Source: Scortum barcoo (lineage: Eukaryota > Chordata > Actinopteri > Centrarchiformes > Terapontidae). Taken from it: a stretch of DNA of 64,000 nt. Position numbers and translations under genes: made by a program. A model generated the notes under the pieces. It was not told the DNA's origin. It saw nothing but the letters and a program-made list of their open reading frames with translations, and made no database searches. Location: positions 19,477,144-19,541,143 of the forward strand of contig CM041547.1 of assembly GCA_023238725.1 (NCBI GenBank), read 5' to 3'. This document shows, piece after piece, positions 35,518 to 47,252 of this stretch (position 1 is its first letter; each line of letters starts with the position of its first letter).

Positions 35518-35719
35518 CCACATGAGCTACATTGACTTCCGTTTATTCTACTTTCTGTTGACAGCTGTGCGTGTGTTAAGATTATAGCTGAAAAAATAAG
35601 ATACAAAACAATGTTTTACCTTTTTATCTTTGGCTGTAAACTATAAGTTTTGCGTTAAATCACCGTTAGTGTTAGGTACAAGTTGGCGCAAAGGCTCATG
35701 GGTACTGATGCGTATTGTC

Positions 35720-35727
35720 ATTTGCAT
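35720..35727 (+). promoter_or_regulatory. Octamer motif, candidate distal element of the U12 gene
   Basis: A perfect ATTTGCAT lies between the U12 and poldip3 starts. Octamer/Oct-1 sites near -220 are standard in snRNA enhancers; this one is at about -265 and could also serve poldip3. Confidence 0.5.
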
Positions 35728-35951
35728 ATTTGTCAAGAGTAATCGATTGCAGATTCTTAATATGTTGCTGGGCGATTATTACGTTCTTTAGACTGTGTAT
35801 TTGGACATCACACCAATATAAAATATTTATTTTGAAACACATTACCAAGAGAGAAAGTATTTAAAACAATTAAACATAACATAAATTGCCTACAGTCCGT
35901 ATGTATTCTGGCCTGAACCAGCCTCCGTAGAATTGCCAAATCTGGTGTCGC

Positions 35952-35961
35952 GCGCATGCGC
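35952..35961. promoter_or_regulatory. NRF1-type palindrome in the poldip3 promoter
   Basis: GCGCATGCGC, a perfect NRF1 site, lies 20 bases before the poldip3 start codon, in or next to the leader. Confidence 0.6.
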
Positions 35962-35980
35962 AGTGAGTGAGTGTGAGAAA

Positions 35981-38900
35981 ATGGCAGACGTCTCTTTGGA
36001 TGAAGTGATCCGACAGCGCGGCATTAACATCAAAGCGCCAGCCAAAAGGTATTCAAACTACCACTGCACTAATGCTTTTTTGCTCATTAAGACCTTGGCG
36101 AGTTTTAGTGACATTTCTGACAGCGTAATGCGAACTTGGAGCATTGGATAGCTCATTGGCTATCGTCAGCTAACGTGATTGCTGCTAGGCTAGGTAGCTA
36201 ACATTAGCTTTAGGCCTTTACGTCTGAAACTGTTGATCGATACCTTTGGAAAACATTAAGTGATTATTCAAACACTCGGTACCTTTTTAGCCAAATTAAT
36301 AGATAGTAATCACAGTAACTCAGAAATCCGAGTCTGTTGATGTTTGTAGCTTCACTCTCTGGACTTAGCTAGTTAGCAAGCTAATATTTATATTGGCAGT
36401 AGAGCAGGTTTTCGCTCCCACGTATTAAGCAAATATCCTCTTGGGGGCTCCGGGTTTCATTAGAGTGATGGCGTGTCCACGTTTTAAACTTGTTACTATT
36501 GTTCCTGCTTCACTCTGTGAGATAATACAGCAGGTATTCCTTTATGGTAGAGCCTAGTCATTGAACGCAAAGTAACACATACATACTTATAAAGGTAATG
36601 TAATTAACTTCGCTGTTGTTAAAGTTGCCGCTAGTATGTTTAAAAAAGGTGGGCTGGTGCACATTTTACATAATTCTAATAGGTGCTTTAATAGAAATGA
36701 TAAACTTAAGAGTCCTCTTCTGCCTTTCTTTCAGACCCATGTTTGGTCGAGGTGCTGGAGGCGTGGGCAAGAGCTTTGACGCCCGGCAGAAAATTGGGGT
36801 TAATGATGTCAGACAGCGGCTTGGAGGAGGAGCAGGTAAGGTTCACCATTATTTCCTAGACGATTATAAATGTTACATCAGTCATGCCTTTGTATTCGGT
36901 GAAAACCAGCTGAGTACAGAGTGTTATGTTTTGGGGCTTAAGACTTAAGTTCACCCTCAATCTTCTTCCTGTCTCCGCTCAGGTTTTCAAGTGAAAGATG
37001 CCAGAGAGAAGCTGGGTCAGAAAGATGCCCGCTTCAAAATCCGTGGCAGGGGAGGAGCGGGAGGAGTGCAGGATGCTCGGCAGATGATCAACTCACGCAA
37101 ACAGGGGCAGAGTCCTTTCAGTGTCCCCGCACAAACCGCTCAGATCGCAGGAGTGACACACCAGCTACAAGGCCAGACACTTGTGCCACAGATACAGATA
37201 CATGCGAACAACAACCTTGCCAGTGTGAACACAAGGCAGTTTGCCCCTAATGTACAAGGACTTGGTCTGAGAGGCAGCACGACGCCACAGCTGAGCAGCA
37301 ATAAGAGGATGATGGACGCTCGAGACAGACTGAGCCTCAAGAGGAGCATTGGAGGGACACAGACACAGACACAGGCAGCCGTTGCACCACCCTTAAAGAT
37401 AACCAAGACCATCCAGGTGAGGGTAAAAAAAAGTGGCTTTGTTCTCTCAAGCTTAGTAACACAGCCTGCAGTGTAAAAGCACATTGCCATAAACGCTTTA
37501 CTCTAATGTTAATGTTCAATGATTCTTTTTACAGCAACGTCCAGTAGGAATGTCAGGTGGAGTACGTGCTGCTGCACAGGTAGAGAATATTTCTTTTGTT
37601 GAAAAAAACATTTCCCCTGAAAGAGAACATGACGTGTAATGGCTCAAATTGTAAAACATTAAATTACATTAGATTATTTTGTCTCCCACAGCCTGTCTCA
37701 AATGAGCATGATGGCATCCCCAGCAAACAAATAAAGATCACTACAGCCAATAATATGCTACAATCACGGGTAAGAACTGCTTCATGACAAATTATCTGGT
37801 CCTCTATACTGTTTGAATCCACAGAGACTCAAACACATAGGGAAATTATTGCACATCCATCCTTTCCTCAAACTTTTTCTTTCCAATCCTTTTATTTTGT
37901 ACAGTCTGGTGCAGTGGGCTCTGCATTCTCCATGTCAGCCCCAATAACCAAGGTGGTTAAAAACGATGCTTACACAGCCCCACGTCCTCCTGTCCCTGTG
38001 GCTCCCACCCGGCCCAACACCAGCATGGCTGCCACCCGGGCCCCAGCTGCAGCCTTACAGCCAGTCTCTAGGACTCTCAAACAGAGCATGGCAGAAACCA
38101 GCACAACAGCTCCTACTCCCCCTCAGGTAAACACTCCTGCTTTGTTAAAATAAAGTTGCACGATACATCGTTTCAAACCTTGACATCACAATGCGAGTAT
38201 GTGCAACAGTCACACTACAGGATGTGATGCTACAATTTTTTGTTGCTTAATACAACAGCGATAACAACAGCGGTTATCATTGTCCGTGACTAACCTTCAG
38301 GAAAAGTCTGTCTGGTATTATATAAGGCCCCAGTATTCCCCTACCACAACATGACAAGGAGAGCTACCTGCCTTGGTGCACCCTGCACTGGGAGGCCTGT
38401 ATCATCAGAAATGATAGATTAGTTTTTTCCGAAAACTCTTCACCATTCTCTATCCACTCTATCCATGCTTTCGTGAAAGCGAGAGTGGAGGAGTCCAGGC
38501 TGATTTTTTTTTTCTTTCTTTTTTTTCTTAGAGAGATCTGAACCAAGTTTGATATAAGTAGAAGGGGGTTGTTTTGTTGTACTGTTAAGTATTTTTATAA
38601 TGACATATGATAATTAAGTGTATGTTTGTACATGCATATATCTAGTGAAATTTCCTGTGTTTATTTTCATATCTCAATCAATGCCACAGGAAAAAAACGA
38701 TTGCAATATTAGTCTTTTCCAATATTGTGCAATACTAGTTTATTCATATTTCAGGAAGTCAGTTAAATAGAAATACCTACACTGAGATCTGCTTGTCTTC
38801 ATGCATTGTTGAGGGAATGCATCTTATCATTATTTTATTATTTAACAAAGACTCCCTTGACTAACAATACTTCCACCACTGAGCATGCCCTATATGCAAA

Positions 38901-40687
38901 CATTTTGTAGATAAGCTCTTTAGTGACTTCTAAAATCAGACACACACAATTTAAAAATACTGGTTTAATCATTCAGTTTATATGGAATTTAGTCCTGTCC
39001 CTACTCTACGTTTTCTCCCGTCATGCCTGCGTCCTCCCTCACTCTCTTACGTTAAAATAGTTAATCCAGATGCCGATCTCTAGCCAGTCATCTTTATTTA
39101 TCAGTATCAGTAATTAAGTAGACTGACTAATTAAAAACTTTTCTTCTGCTATTACAAGTGTTTATAACTTAAATGATCACTTTAGGACTTTGTTTGTAGT
39201 GAAACCCTGTGTTGTCTTATTTCTTTCCAGCCTGCTTTCAGTCCATTGGAGGGGACAAAAATAACAGTGAACAACCTGCATCCCCGGGTCACAGAGGAAG
39301 ACATAGTTGTGAGTAATCCACACGGATTGGCAATAATATTCTTTTATGTCCGATACTCAACGATGTGCAGAGTGCTGCTGTGCTGCGATGACTCATTCAG
39401 TGTGTGTTTGCACTCCTTGTCCTTGTTTGTCCATAGGAACTGTTCTGTGTGTGCGGGGCCTTGAAGCGAGCACGGCTGGTGAAGGTGGGCGTAGCTGAAG
39501 TGGTGTTTGTACGTAAAGAGGATGCTGTGAGCGCATACAGGAAGTACAACAATCGCTGCCTGGATGGTGAGTGCCAGTGGCAAGGGTGCACGCATCAAAA
39601 GGCTGTCAGGGTTTTCGCCTTCTGTTTTGCATGCGGGTCAATGACTTGAGTACTGATGACAGGTTTGCTGGTCGGGGACGTCATTATACATGTGTGTTGA
39701 AACAAAATGTTTTTGTTGAACAAAGATATAGCCAAGTAAGATGTCATCAGCATCGCTGAGACTGCCATTAACCAGACTGATGTCTATGTGAAGTTTGTGT
39801 TTCGGTGTATCATCTATTTTGTTTTGTGTGTGTGTTTTTTTTTTTTTATCTCCTTGTCCACCCCCAGGCCAGCCCATGAAGTGCAACCTTCATATTCAGG
39901 GAAATGTCATCACTTCTGATCAGCCCATTCTATTGTAAGTGAGTCCACAGGGCTTCATTCTTTCATTTCTAATTAATCTGTAGTTAACTGTGTTTACATG
40001 CACATACACTTATTTTGCATATTTTCTCTCAGCTGTAATTTGCCCCTAACCCAAGAGACTGAAATTCATGTTAACTATATATTTACTTGAAATATAAAGA
40101 ACATCCTCCAATAAATTAAAATAATCACCTGCAAATCCATCTTATTTGAATAAACATTCAAGTGTTTAACAAGCAACGAAATCTTTCAGCTTTGATGAAG
40201 CACTTGCTCGGATAACAAATTTAGTGATTGGATTATTTAGTCTAAACTATTGATATGTTCTTTACAAGTGAGCACTCACAGTAAGTTGTGATAAGGATTT
40301 GATGCAATTAAGCTAGCTTCACATTGAAATGTTAATGCCATTGGCTGCTGCTGTGTGTGGGGCTTGCACATCTATTAAAGTCTCAGGAATGTAACACTGT
40401 TTGCATGACAACTATCATTTCTTAGTTCTTGAAGAAATGTGACATCCCCACCTCTCCTTGACTCCTACAGGAGGCTCAGCGACACTCCTGGCATAGGCAG
40501 CGGCACAAAGAAAGAAGGTCTGCCGCCCTCCTTGTCTCGCCCCGCTGGTCAGCGAGCCTCCTCGCAGCCCACTCCAGAGGTGGACCCCCAAACCATCCTC
40601 AAAGCTCTGTTCAAGTCCACGGCACAGTCCACCTCCACCACTGAGCCCCCCAGCTCACAGGCCACTGCCTTTCGCATCAAGATATAG
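35981..40687 (+). CDS. poldip3: Polymerase delta-interacting protein 3 (SKAR)
   Basis: RNA-binding adaptor linking splicing, mRNA export (TREX/UAP56) and S6K1-stimulated translation. Ten exons in consistent phase: 35981-36048, 36735-36835, 36983-37416, 37535-37579, 37692-37769, 37905-38126, 39231-39308, 39437-39566, 39868-39934 and 40471-40687; 479 residues (human 421). The N-terminus MADVSLDEVIRQRG fits the UAP56-binding motif. Repeated DAR motifs follow (SFDARQKIG, VKDAREKLG, KDARFKIRGRGG, VQDARQMI, MMDARDRL). A Pro/Ala/Thr-rich linker precedes the C-terminal RRM (about residues 317-407; TKITVNNLHPRVTEEDI, VEVVFV-type strands with VVFVRKEDAVSAYRKYN). The protein ends FRIKI. AATAAA is at 41269. 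It shares a promoter region of about 520 bases with the divergent U12 gene. Confidence 0.96.
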
Positions 40688-42455
40688 CTCATGTCCCATG
40701 TGAACACACTGTCTGTTCATAAACATATAACTGCATTTTCAGTGTTCATATACAAACTGTGTTTTTCACCTTGACAGCAGGCAGCATTCTCCCATATGAA
40801 ACAGATTTTTACACATTTGATATACATGACTTCTGAACGTGAAATTTCATGGATACTCAACATCTTATTTATGGTTTTGTGGTATCCAAATGTCACCTGT
40901 TTGTTCTTGAGACGGACCAGTGGAAAGAAGTGTGATTTGTTGTTTTTATCCAATGTGGCGAGGGAAGCTACATTAAACTGGATATGTAGGGATTTTTCTT
41001 TTATTTTTTTGTCAATTCAGTACCAGCCCATTTGGATGTGTTGATTTTTTTTTTTTTTGTTTTGTTTTTTTAATAATCCAGTTTAACTTGCCTGCCCTCA
41101 GGCCTCAGGCAAAAAAAGACCTAAAATGAACTAACTGGACGGACACGAAGCAGCATTGTCATTATTGAGAGAGATGCATTGTTTTTAAGGCCCAGTACAT
41201 CCACACGTGTGTTCAGTTATATTGTTGGTACCTCTCTTTGGATTTTCTGAGCGTGTACAGATCATAGAAATAAAACAGGATATAGGCGAAACAATAATAG
41301 AAGAAGTCTGTCTGATTAGGCCGGACAATGAAGTTGTCTTTAGCAGAGCCTTGCCACAGTTCTACCTAACTTTATCCTGAGAAGAGGTCCTACAAGTAAA
41401 ATAACTGAAAGTGTGTGTGTGAGAGAGAGAGTAAATCAGGGATTGACAGAAACTAAAGTACCATAATTCCCGTAAACCAGTTTTCAAACATGTATCATGT
41501 ATCATGTTGACATTTTGTTTGGTTTTACCATCCTTGTGTTCGTCCAGCTTCTCGTGTGCTCTGTTTGACTGGTTTTACTTGGTTGTCCAGTTTCAAATTG
41601 GTATGTGTTGAATTCTTTCTAGTATACGTCACACATTTATGTTCAAGAACTGTAAATTACTTTCCGTTGCTTTCTTGGTAGATCAGTCAAGAAGAGACTA
41701 GAGAGGTCACATCTGTCTGTAAAATGTTGCCATTAAATATTTAGCTTTGTATTTTTGTTGTCTGAAGCTCGTCTTTCCTGTCGGCCATATGATGATGATA
41801 ATGCATTTTACGTTAAATTCAGAATTTAGGCTTTCTAAAAATTGAAGACCTGTAATGAAATTGTACATATTCCTCTCAATTGCCATCACAGCCAGCCCTA
41901 ATTTGCAGAAGCCTACTTTTCCCTCTTCATATATCATGTGTTTACAACTAAAACCAACTCAAACCCAACAGCCAAAAGTGATATAAATTATTTTTCAATC
42001 TGAAAGCTGATGTGCTCAAAGTTAAATTAAATTGTTATATCATTTTTACCTCACAAAATAAGACATCTTGAACAAATAAACAAAAATCACTGATTGAATG
42101 ACTTTTGTATGTGAAAATTATGGCAGCAACATGTTTTGGTACGATCTTTAATTATTGCACAAAAAAAAAATAGCAATATGGTACTATTTGTCTGGAATCT
42201 AATAAAAAAAGAATAACGTAGGTTTCATAAGACATATGGTATATATATGGTAACGATATTAATCTCCGCGACATACTGATATTACAATATGTTTTTCATC
42301 ATCGTTTATTTTTATGTCGGGTCTCTATTATTGAAAGAACGAAAGAAATTAAATGTAAGAAAGGAAAAGTAAAAACATTAAAGATACAGTGCTTTTTTTG
42401 TATTTTATTATTTTTTTTTTATTCTTTTTCTTCCGGTGTGAGAGGTCACACCAAA
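40688..42455. other. poldip3 3' UTR and rrp7a upstream region
   Basis: The poldip3 3' untranslated region extends to AATAAA at 41269 or possibly later signals near 42058. The rest is AT-rich with no supported exon. The rrp7a promoter has a reverse ETS-like CTTCCGG near 42430, and an AAAATGGCG start context that also resembles a YY1 site. Confidence 0.55.
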
Positions 42456-44536
42456 ATGGCGCCGTCCAAGAAGAAACATGCCAGTAGCCAGCCTTGTATT
42501 ATTCCTGGAGGATTTGCAGGTATTTGAAGACCAAATTGAGATTATTAATGTCATATTTTTATCACTTATCACACTGATTTATCCTCGGACACGACTTTTC
42601 CCTGTTATTCTTGTTTATTCTTACCTGTTGGGCAGAAGTCTCTCGGTGTTACAGACACAGTACTGAGTGGTGTGTTAGCTTCAGGTGTATTTTTCCTCTC
42701 TTCTCAGTGCTGTCCTTACAGTTCAGCTCCGGCAGCGTCGCACATCACCAGCTGTATGTGAAAGAGCACAGAGTCCGAGCAGAGAGGAGCTCTCACAGAC
42801 CTCTGGACCGGACCCTGTTTGTACTCAACATCCCTCCGTACTGCTCACAGGTCTGTACATGTTAACCACGGACGCTTGTCGTCGTAGAGGTGCGGACCTC
42901 TCTCCCTGATCTGCTGTTTGTGTTTCAGGATGTTGTCAAAGAGTTGTTCTCGCAGTTTGGCGATGTTCAGTTCGTGGAGTTGAGAGACCACCCGGGCTCC
43001 TCTCAGGACTCTGGACCCGAGCTGTCCAGGTTCTTCAGAACACCTGGGAAACAGGTGGGAACACGTTCAGACTGTTATCAGGGCTGCATCTGAATATTTT
43101 GTTATCAGTTAGTCTGACTATTATTTGTTGTTGTTGTTTATTATATTATCGAAAAACCCATGGCTGCTTGTGGTGACTTCATCAGATGTCTTTGTTTGTC
43201 CGACCAACTGCCTAATCCCCAAAATATTTAATTTACTTTAATGCATGAGCAATAAAATTTACACATTTTCACATTTTTGGGGATTTTTGCAAGACAAGTA
43301 ACTTAACATCAGATTTGTTTTCTGTCGATCAAGTAATCAATGAATCAACAAATCATTGCAGCTCTGTTTGTTATGTACAGCACGTTTCAGTGCCTCATTT
43401 GAGCCCTTGTCTCTCTGTCTGTCCTGTCCAGGGCTTCAAAGTGGGCTACGTTGTGTTCCAAAACTCCTCCAGTGTCACAGCAGCTAAGTCACACCCACAC
43501 AACGTGCCTTTGGTGGTCTGCACAGAGCAGCGCCCAGTGAAGACAGGAGTACAGAGTGAGTGATACATTCATTTAAATATAAATAGAAAGATTCTCTATC
43601 TGTTTGTCTGTTCATCGATCATCTCGACCACCGTTCATTAGGTCGACTTCATACTTGAGGACTTGAGGAAGTGCAGTGTTGTGTGTGAATCTGTTTTGAT
43701 GACTGGTTCTCCAGAAAGCTGCAAGCAGCAACACTGGAGAACAAGCAATCAGCTCGTTCAAAACAGACACATTGTGAATGGGCACTGCACTAGGTTATAG
43801 TTTTATGGCTGTTATGTGTTGCTTTGCATTTAGTTTTTGTCTAGTGTTTCATTGTAAGCCAGGTGCTTGTTGATCAAACATATCTAAACACCAATCAGTC
43901 TTATGACACATTCATGTCATATGTTGTCATTTTTTTATACCAGAATGGATCCAGCAGTACTCAAAGTTTTTCATCCAGCCCGAAAAACTGCAAGGAATCG
44001 TCGACTCTTTCATGGAAGACTATGACAAGCGAAAAGAAGAGGTGAGAATTCTGCAGCTCCACCATCACCTGCCCATCTGCTCTGTGTGACTTCAACTTTT
44101 TACAGCTTGTTTTGTTCGTCACAGGACGCAGAGAGGCAGAGGAAGGAGGCCGAGCAGCAGCAAGAGGATGAGGAGGGCTGGGTGAAAGTCACAAGAGGAC
44201 ACAAGAGGACACAAGGGCGCCAAGGCCCGCCCCCACAGCGAGGCAGCCAACCAGAGGACTCTACAGAAAGAAATCAGGAAGAAGAAGAGGAAGGAGCTCC
44301 TGAACTTCTACACCTGGCAGCACAGAAACACACAGAAAGAACGTAAGTTTCCAATTTATTTGAGTCCTTTCTTCATCTTTGGTCTAGAGTTTGCCATTTG
44401 CCCCCTAAAAATGCTTTTGTTATAGTTAATTATACTTTTTTTTTTTCCAGATATTGCTGAACTGAGGAAAAAGTTTGAGGAGGATAAACAGAGAATAGCT
44501 CTGCTGAGGGCACAGAGAAAGTTCAGACCTTACTGA
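42456..44536 (+). CDS. rrp7a: Ribosomal RNA-processing protein 7 homologue A (frame broken)
   Basis: Nucleolar factor of the UTP-C part of the small-subunit processome. Exons: 42456-42519, 42708-42850, 42929-43054, 43432-43555, 43944-44041, 44125-44342, 44451-44536. An RRM-like domain begins with RTLFVLNIPPYC and includes KVGYVVFQ. The RRP7 domain includes EEGWVKVTRG and, in a shifted frame, KKKRKELLNFYTWQHR and LRKKFEEDKQRIALLRAQRK. A perfect 10-base tandem duplication (ACAAGAGGAC at 44191-44200 and 44201-44210) throws exon 6 out of frame. Exon 6 is 218 bases, but flanking phases need a length of 1 modulo 3, which 208 satisfies. As written, translation would stop at 44458-44460 and lose the conserved C-terminus. 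Without the repeat the product would be 282 residues (human 280). AATAAA is at 44616. Confidence 0.93.
43670..43791. repeat. Imperfect long hairpin in rrp7a intron 4
   Basis: A 122-base inverted repeat. Paired blocks are AGTGCAGTG with CACTGCACT at the ends, CTGTTTTGA (43691-43699) with TCAAAACAG (43758-43766), GTTCTCCAG (43706-43714) with CTGGAGAAC (43734-43742), and a GCTGC/GCAGC tip. It may be a small MITE or a miRNA-like precursor; neither is proven. Confidence 0.6.
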
Positions 44537-44926
44537 GTCACACACTTTTTTTTTTTGCTTATTTCACTGCTTTTGTGTGTTTTAGAGAAAGTTGAAAACC
44601 TGAGCATTTTGTGTTAATAAACTATTATTCTGGTTGACTTATTTTCATCATTATTAAACCTCCACCTGACAAATTAATGAAATACTTTTCCAAAGAAAAT
44701 ATGCATGTTAGTGTACAACATTTTCATAACATTACAACTTATGTATAATTTAAAAGGTATCTTTGGGAACAATTTGAACCAATAATTGGAAGTAACCATC
44801 GCTTTGTTTTTTACGATGAGCAACTTTACACTTCGGTGATCACCTCAGGGTCCTCACACCCAACCCTGAAGTACATTGCAAAGTACAAAAACAAGATTGA
44901 GTGCACATCACAGAAGGTGAAATGTT
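44537..44926. other. Convergent 3' ends of rrp7a and the ZP gene
   Basis: The rrp7a poly(A) signal is at 44616-44621. For the ZP gene, an AATAAA overlaps its own stop codon (minus strand, near 44925-44930). No coding exon is seen between them. Confidence 0.6.
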
Positions 44927-47205
44927 TTATTGAGACTGTTCATTGTCAATATGTGCATCATGAGCTTGCTGTGCTTCTGGCTTCTGCTGCTTTCTGATGC
45001 TTGACCACGCAATGAAGAGCAGGATCAATAGCAGGGCAGCACCAACACCAGAGAGCACGTACACAGTCACCTGAAACACTGAGGAACAGAGGAAGTACTG
45101 AATTTAAACACTGTCATTGTTCCATCACACAGTAACTACATTTTTCGCGCTGAGCAGGACTGACTTGTACTCTGTCTTGCACAAGGATTGTCCTTCAGTT
45201 TGGTGTTATTCTGTCCCAGCAGTAGCGGCCCTAAAGAGACCAGCTGGATCTGGTCGGATTTGGAAGTTGCCTCCCTTCTCTGCCTCTCACCCTCAGATGC
45301 TGTGGGAGGAGAGGCAGGCAAGTGTAACAACAGCGAATACTGAGTACAAGATGAAATGTACAGTAATATACTCACAAATGATGGCGCAACGCTGTGCACA
45401 GTCTACATCATTTGTGCAGATTTCCACCCAACAGTAAAAGTACATCTAAGAGAGAGCAACAGATCACACCTTGTTTGCCAGACACAATTTTTTTTACTGT
45501 CTAAATATGTAGATGTGATAACCTTACTTCCTCCACACTTGGATGGCCCGTAACAGGGTCTATGAAGGCAAACATCTTGACATCAAATCGTCTGACTTGG
45601 GAGGGGGAGGTGGTCTTGCCTTGGTTGTCCACGGGGACAGAGCTTCTCATGTTATCCAAAGGGTTGGGACACCTGTCCAGGAGGAGAAGAGATGGTTACT
45701 TTGCACACAATTCAGCCTCTCAATGCAATTGCTTCAGCCCTACCCATCATAGAGAAGCGTCCACACAGAATGCCTAGACGCAGGATAGGCAAAGCAATCC
45801 CGTACACGCAGGGAAAGTGTAGGGTCTGGGAATGGCTGGGCGATGGAGACCTCTACATATGCAGCTTTACGCAGGGGCAAGGTGAGGGGAAGCTGTTCCT
45901 CAGGAAAGAAGGATGTGAACGATGCATCTGGAGGAATGGACACAGTCGCTAAGATTTTCTTCCAAGGGTTTGACATAATGCAAAAACCCTCACCTGAGTG
46001 AGTCCACACAGTTTTGCATTTTCGTACCTTTGGCTATTCTCATTTGCACTCTAATGGTTCCCAAGGCAACCACAGGTGGTGGGTTGGTCACTGCATACAA
46101 GGACCGCAAGTCAGCTGCTCGCTTTAAATCTGACATCTCATATTCACACTGGACCTGGACACTTAAAAAAAAACATTCAGAGGTACATTTGTCACCGTCA
46201 GTATTTCTATCTGCCTATAAGTTCTAAGAAATCATTTTCTAACCTGCAAGCACTCTGTCAGAGCCATCAGCTTTACAGTAGTGTACAGAGAATGTAAAAA
46301 ACAAAACAAGAAGCTCACCTAAATGGTGAATCTTTGGTTGTACTATCAGAGTGCAGCTCCTCCACTTCCACCTCATAGATCATCACATCTCCATCCACCT
46401 AAAAGCCAAACAGAGAAGAGAAAATAAGAATCAAGAATCTTTATTTGTCATTATGTTTTCACATAACAAAATTCAGATTGGTGAATTAAGAAATAAGAGT
46501 GAATTCAATTATTTTTCCCTAAAATCCTTTGGCTAGGTTTGTATAACAGTGTATGTTTCTAAACCTGTAATCCCATCTGCAACTAAGTAAATGTTGTTCA
46601 GTCACTCTGCATAACTTTTAGAGACACCTCACGTGATTGAATTTTACGCCAGAATTAAGTCTGCAGCATCACCTTCATCTTTGCACCACAGTCCATCACT
46701 CCAATCTTGAAGACAGCCATGTCTGTGGTGGTGACTGCGGGGAAACACTGCGGCTGATCCTTGATTATGAGGCTGCTGGGATCGATGGGTGGGTATGTGT
46801 CTGTAGCCTTTACAGAGAACACAAAGTGTCCGTCCATAGAGCAAGCTGGAGGGAGTGTCAGTGCAGGAAAATGTAAGCTTTTTTTTTTTCTACCCCCTTT
46901 TTACATTTTAACAAGCAGGTTGACCAGATGTTCTGATATGGAAGAAAGATGAGAGATGAATAATTCACATCAACACAAAGTCACTTCCATGCAAATTCCA
47001 CTTACTATTGAGTCTGTAGTAGCAGGTCAAATCATCAGCATTATAGCAGCAACCCAGTTTGTAGCAGGCATCAGTAGAAATGCTCGGATGGCCACAGTCC
47101 ACTCGTAGAGCTCTTTCTACGTCACAATGTCCAGGTAATGCTGAAGGAGAGTAAACTGACAGGCAATATCACCCCATAGCAACATTTACAGAACTGTCAA
47201 GTTTA

Positions 47206-47252
<47 letters not shown>

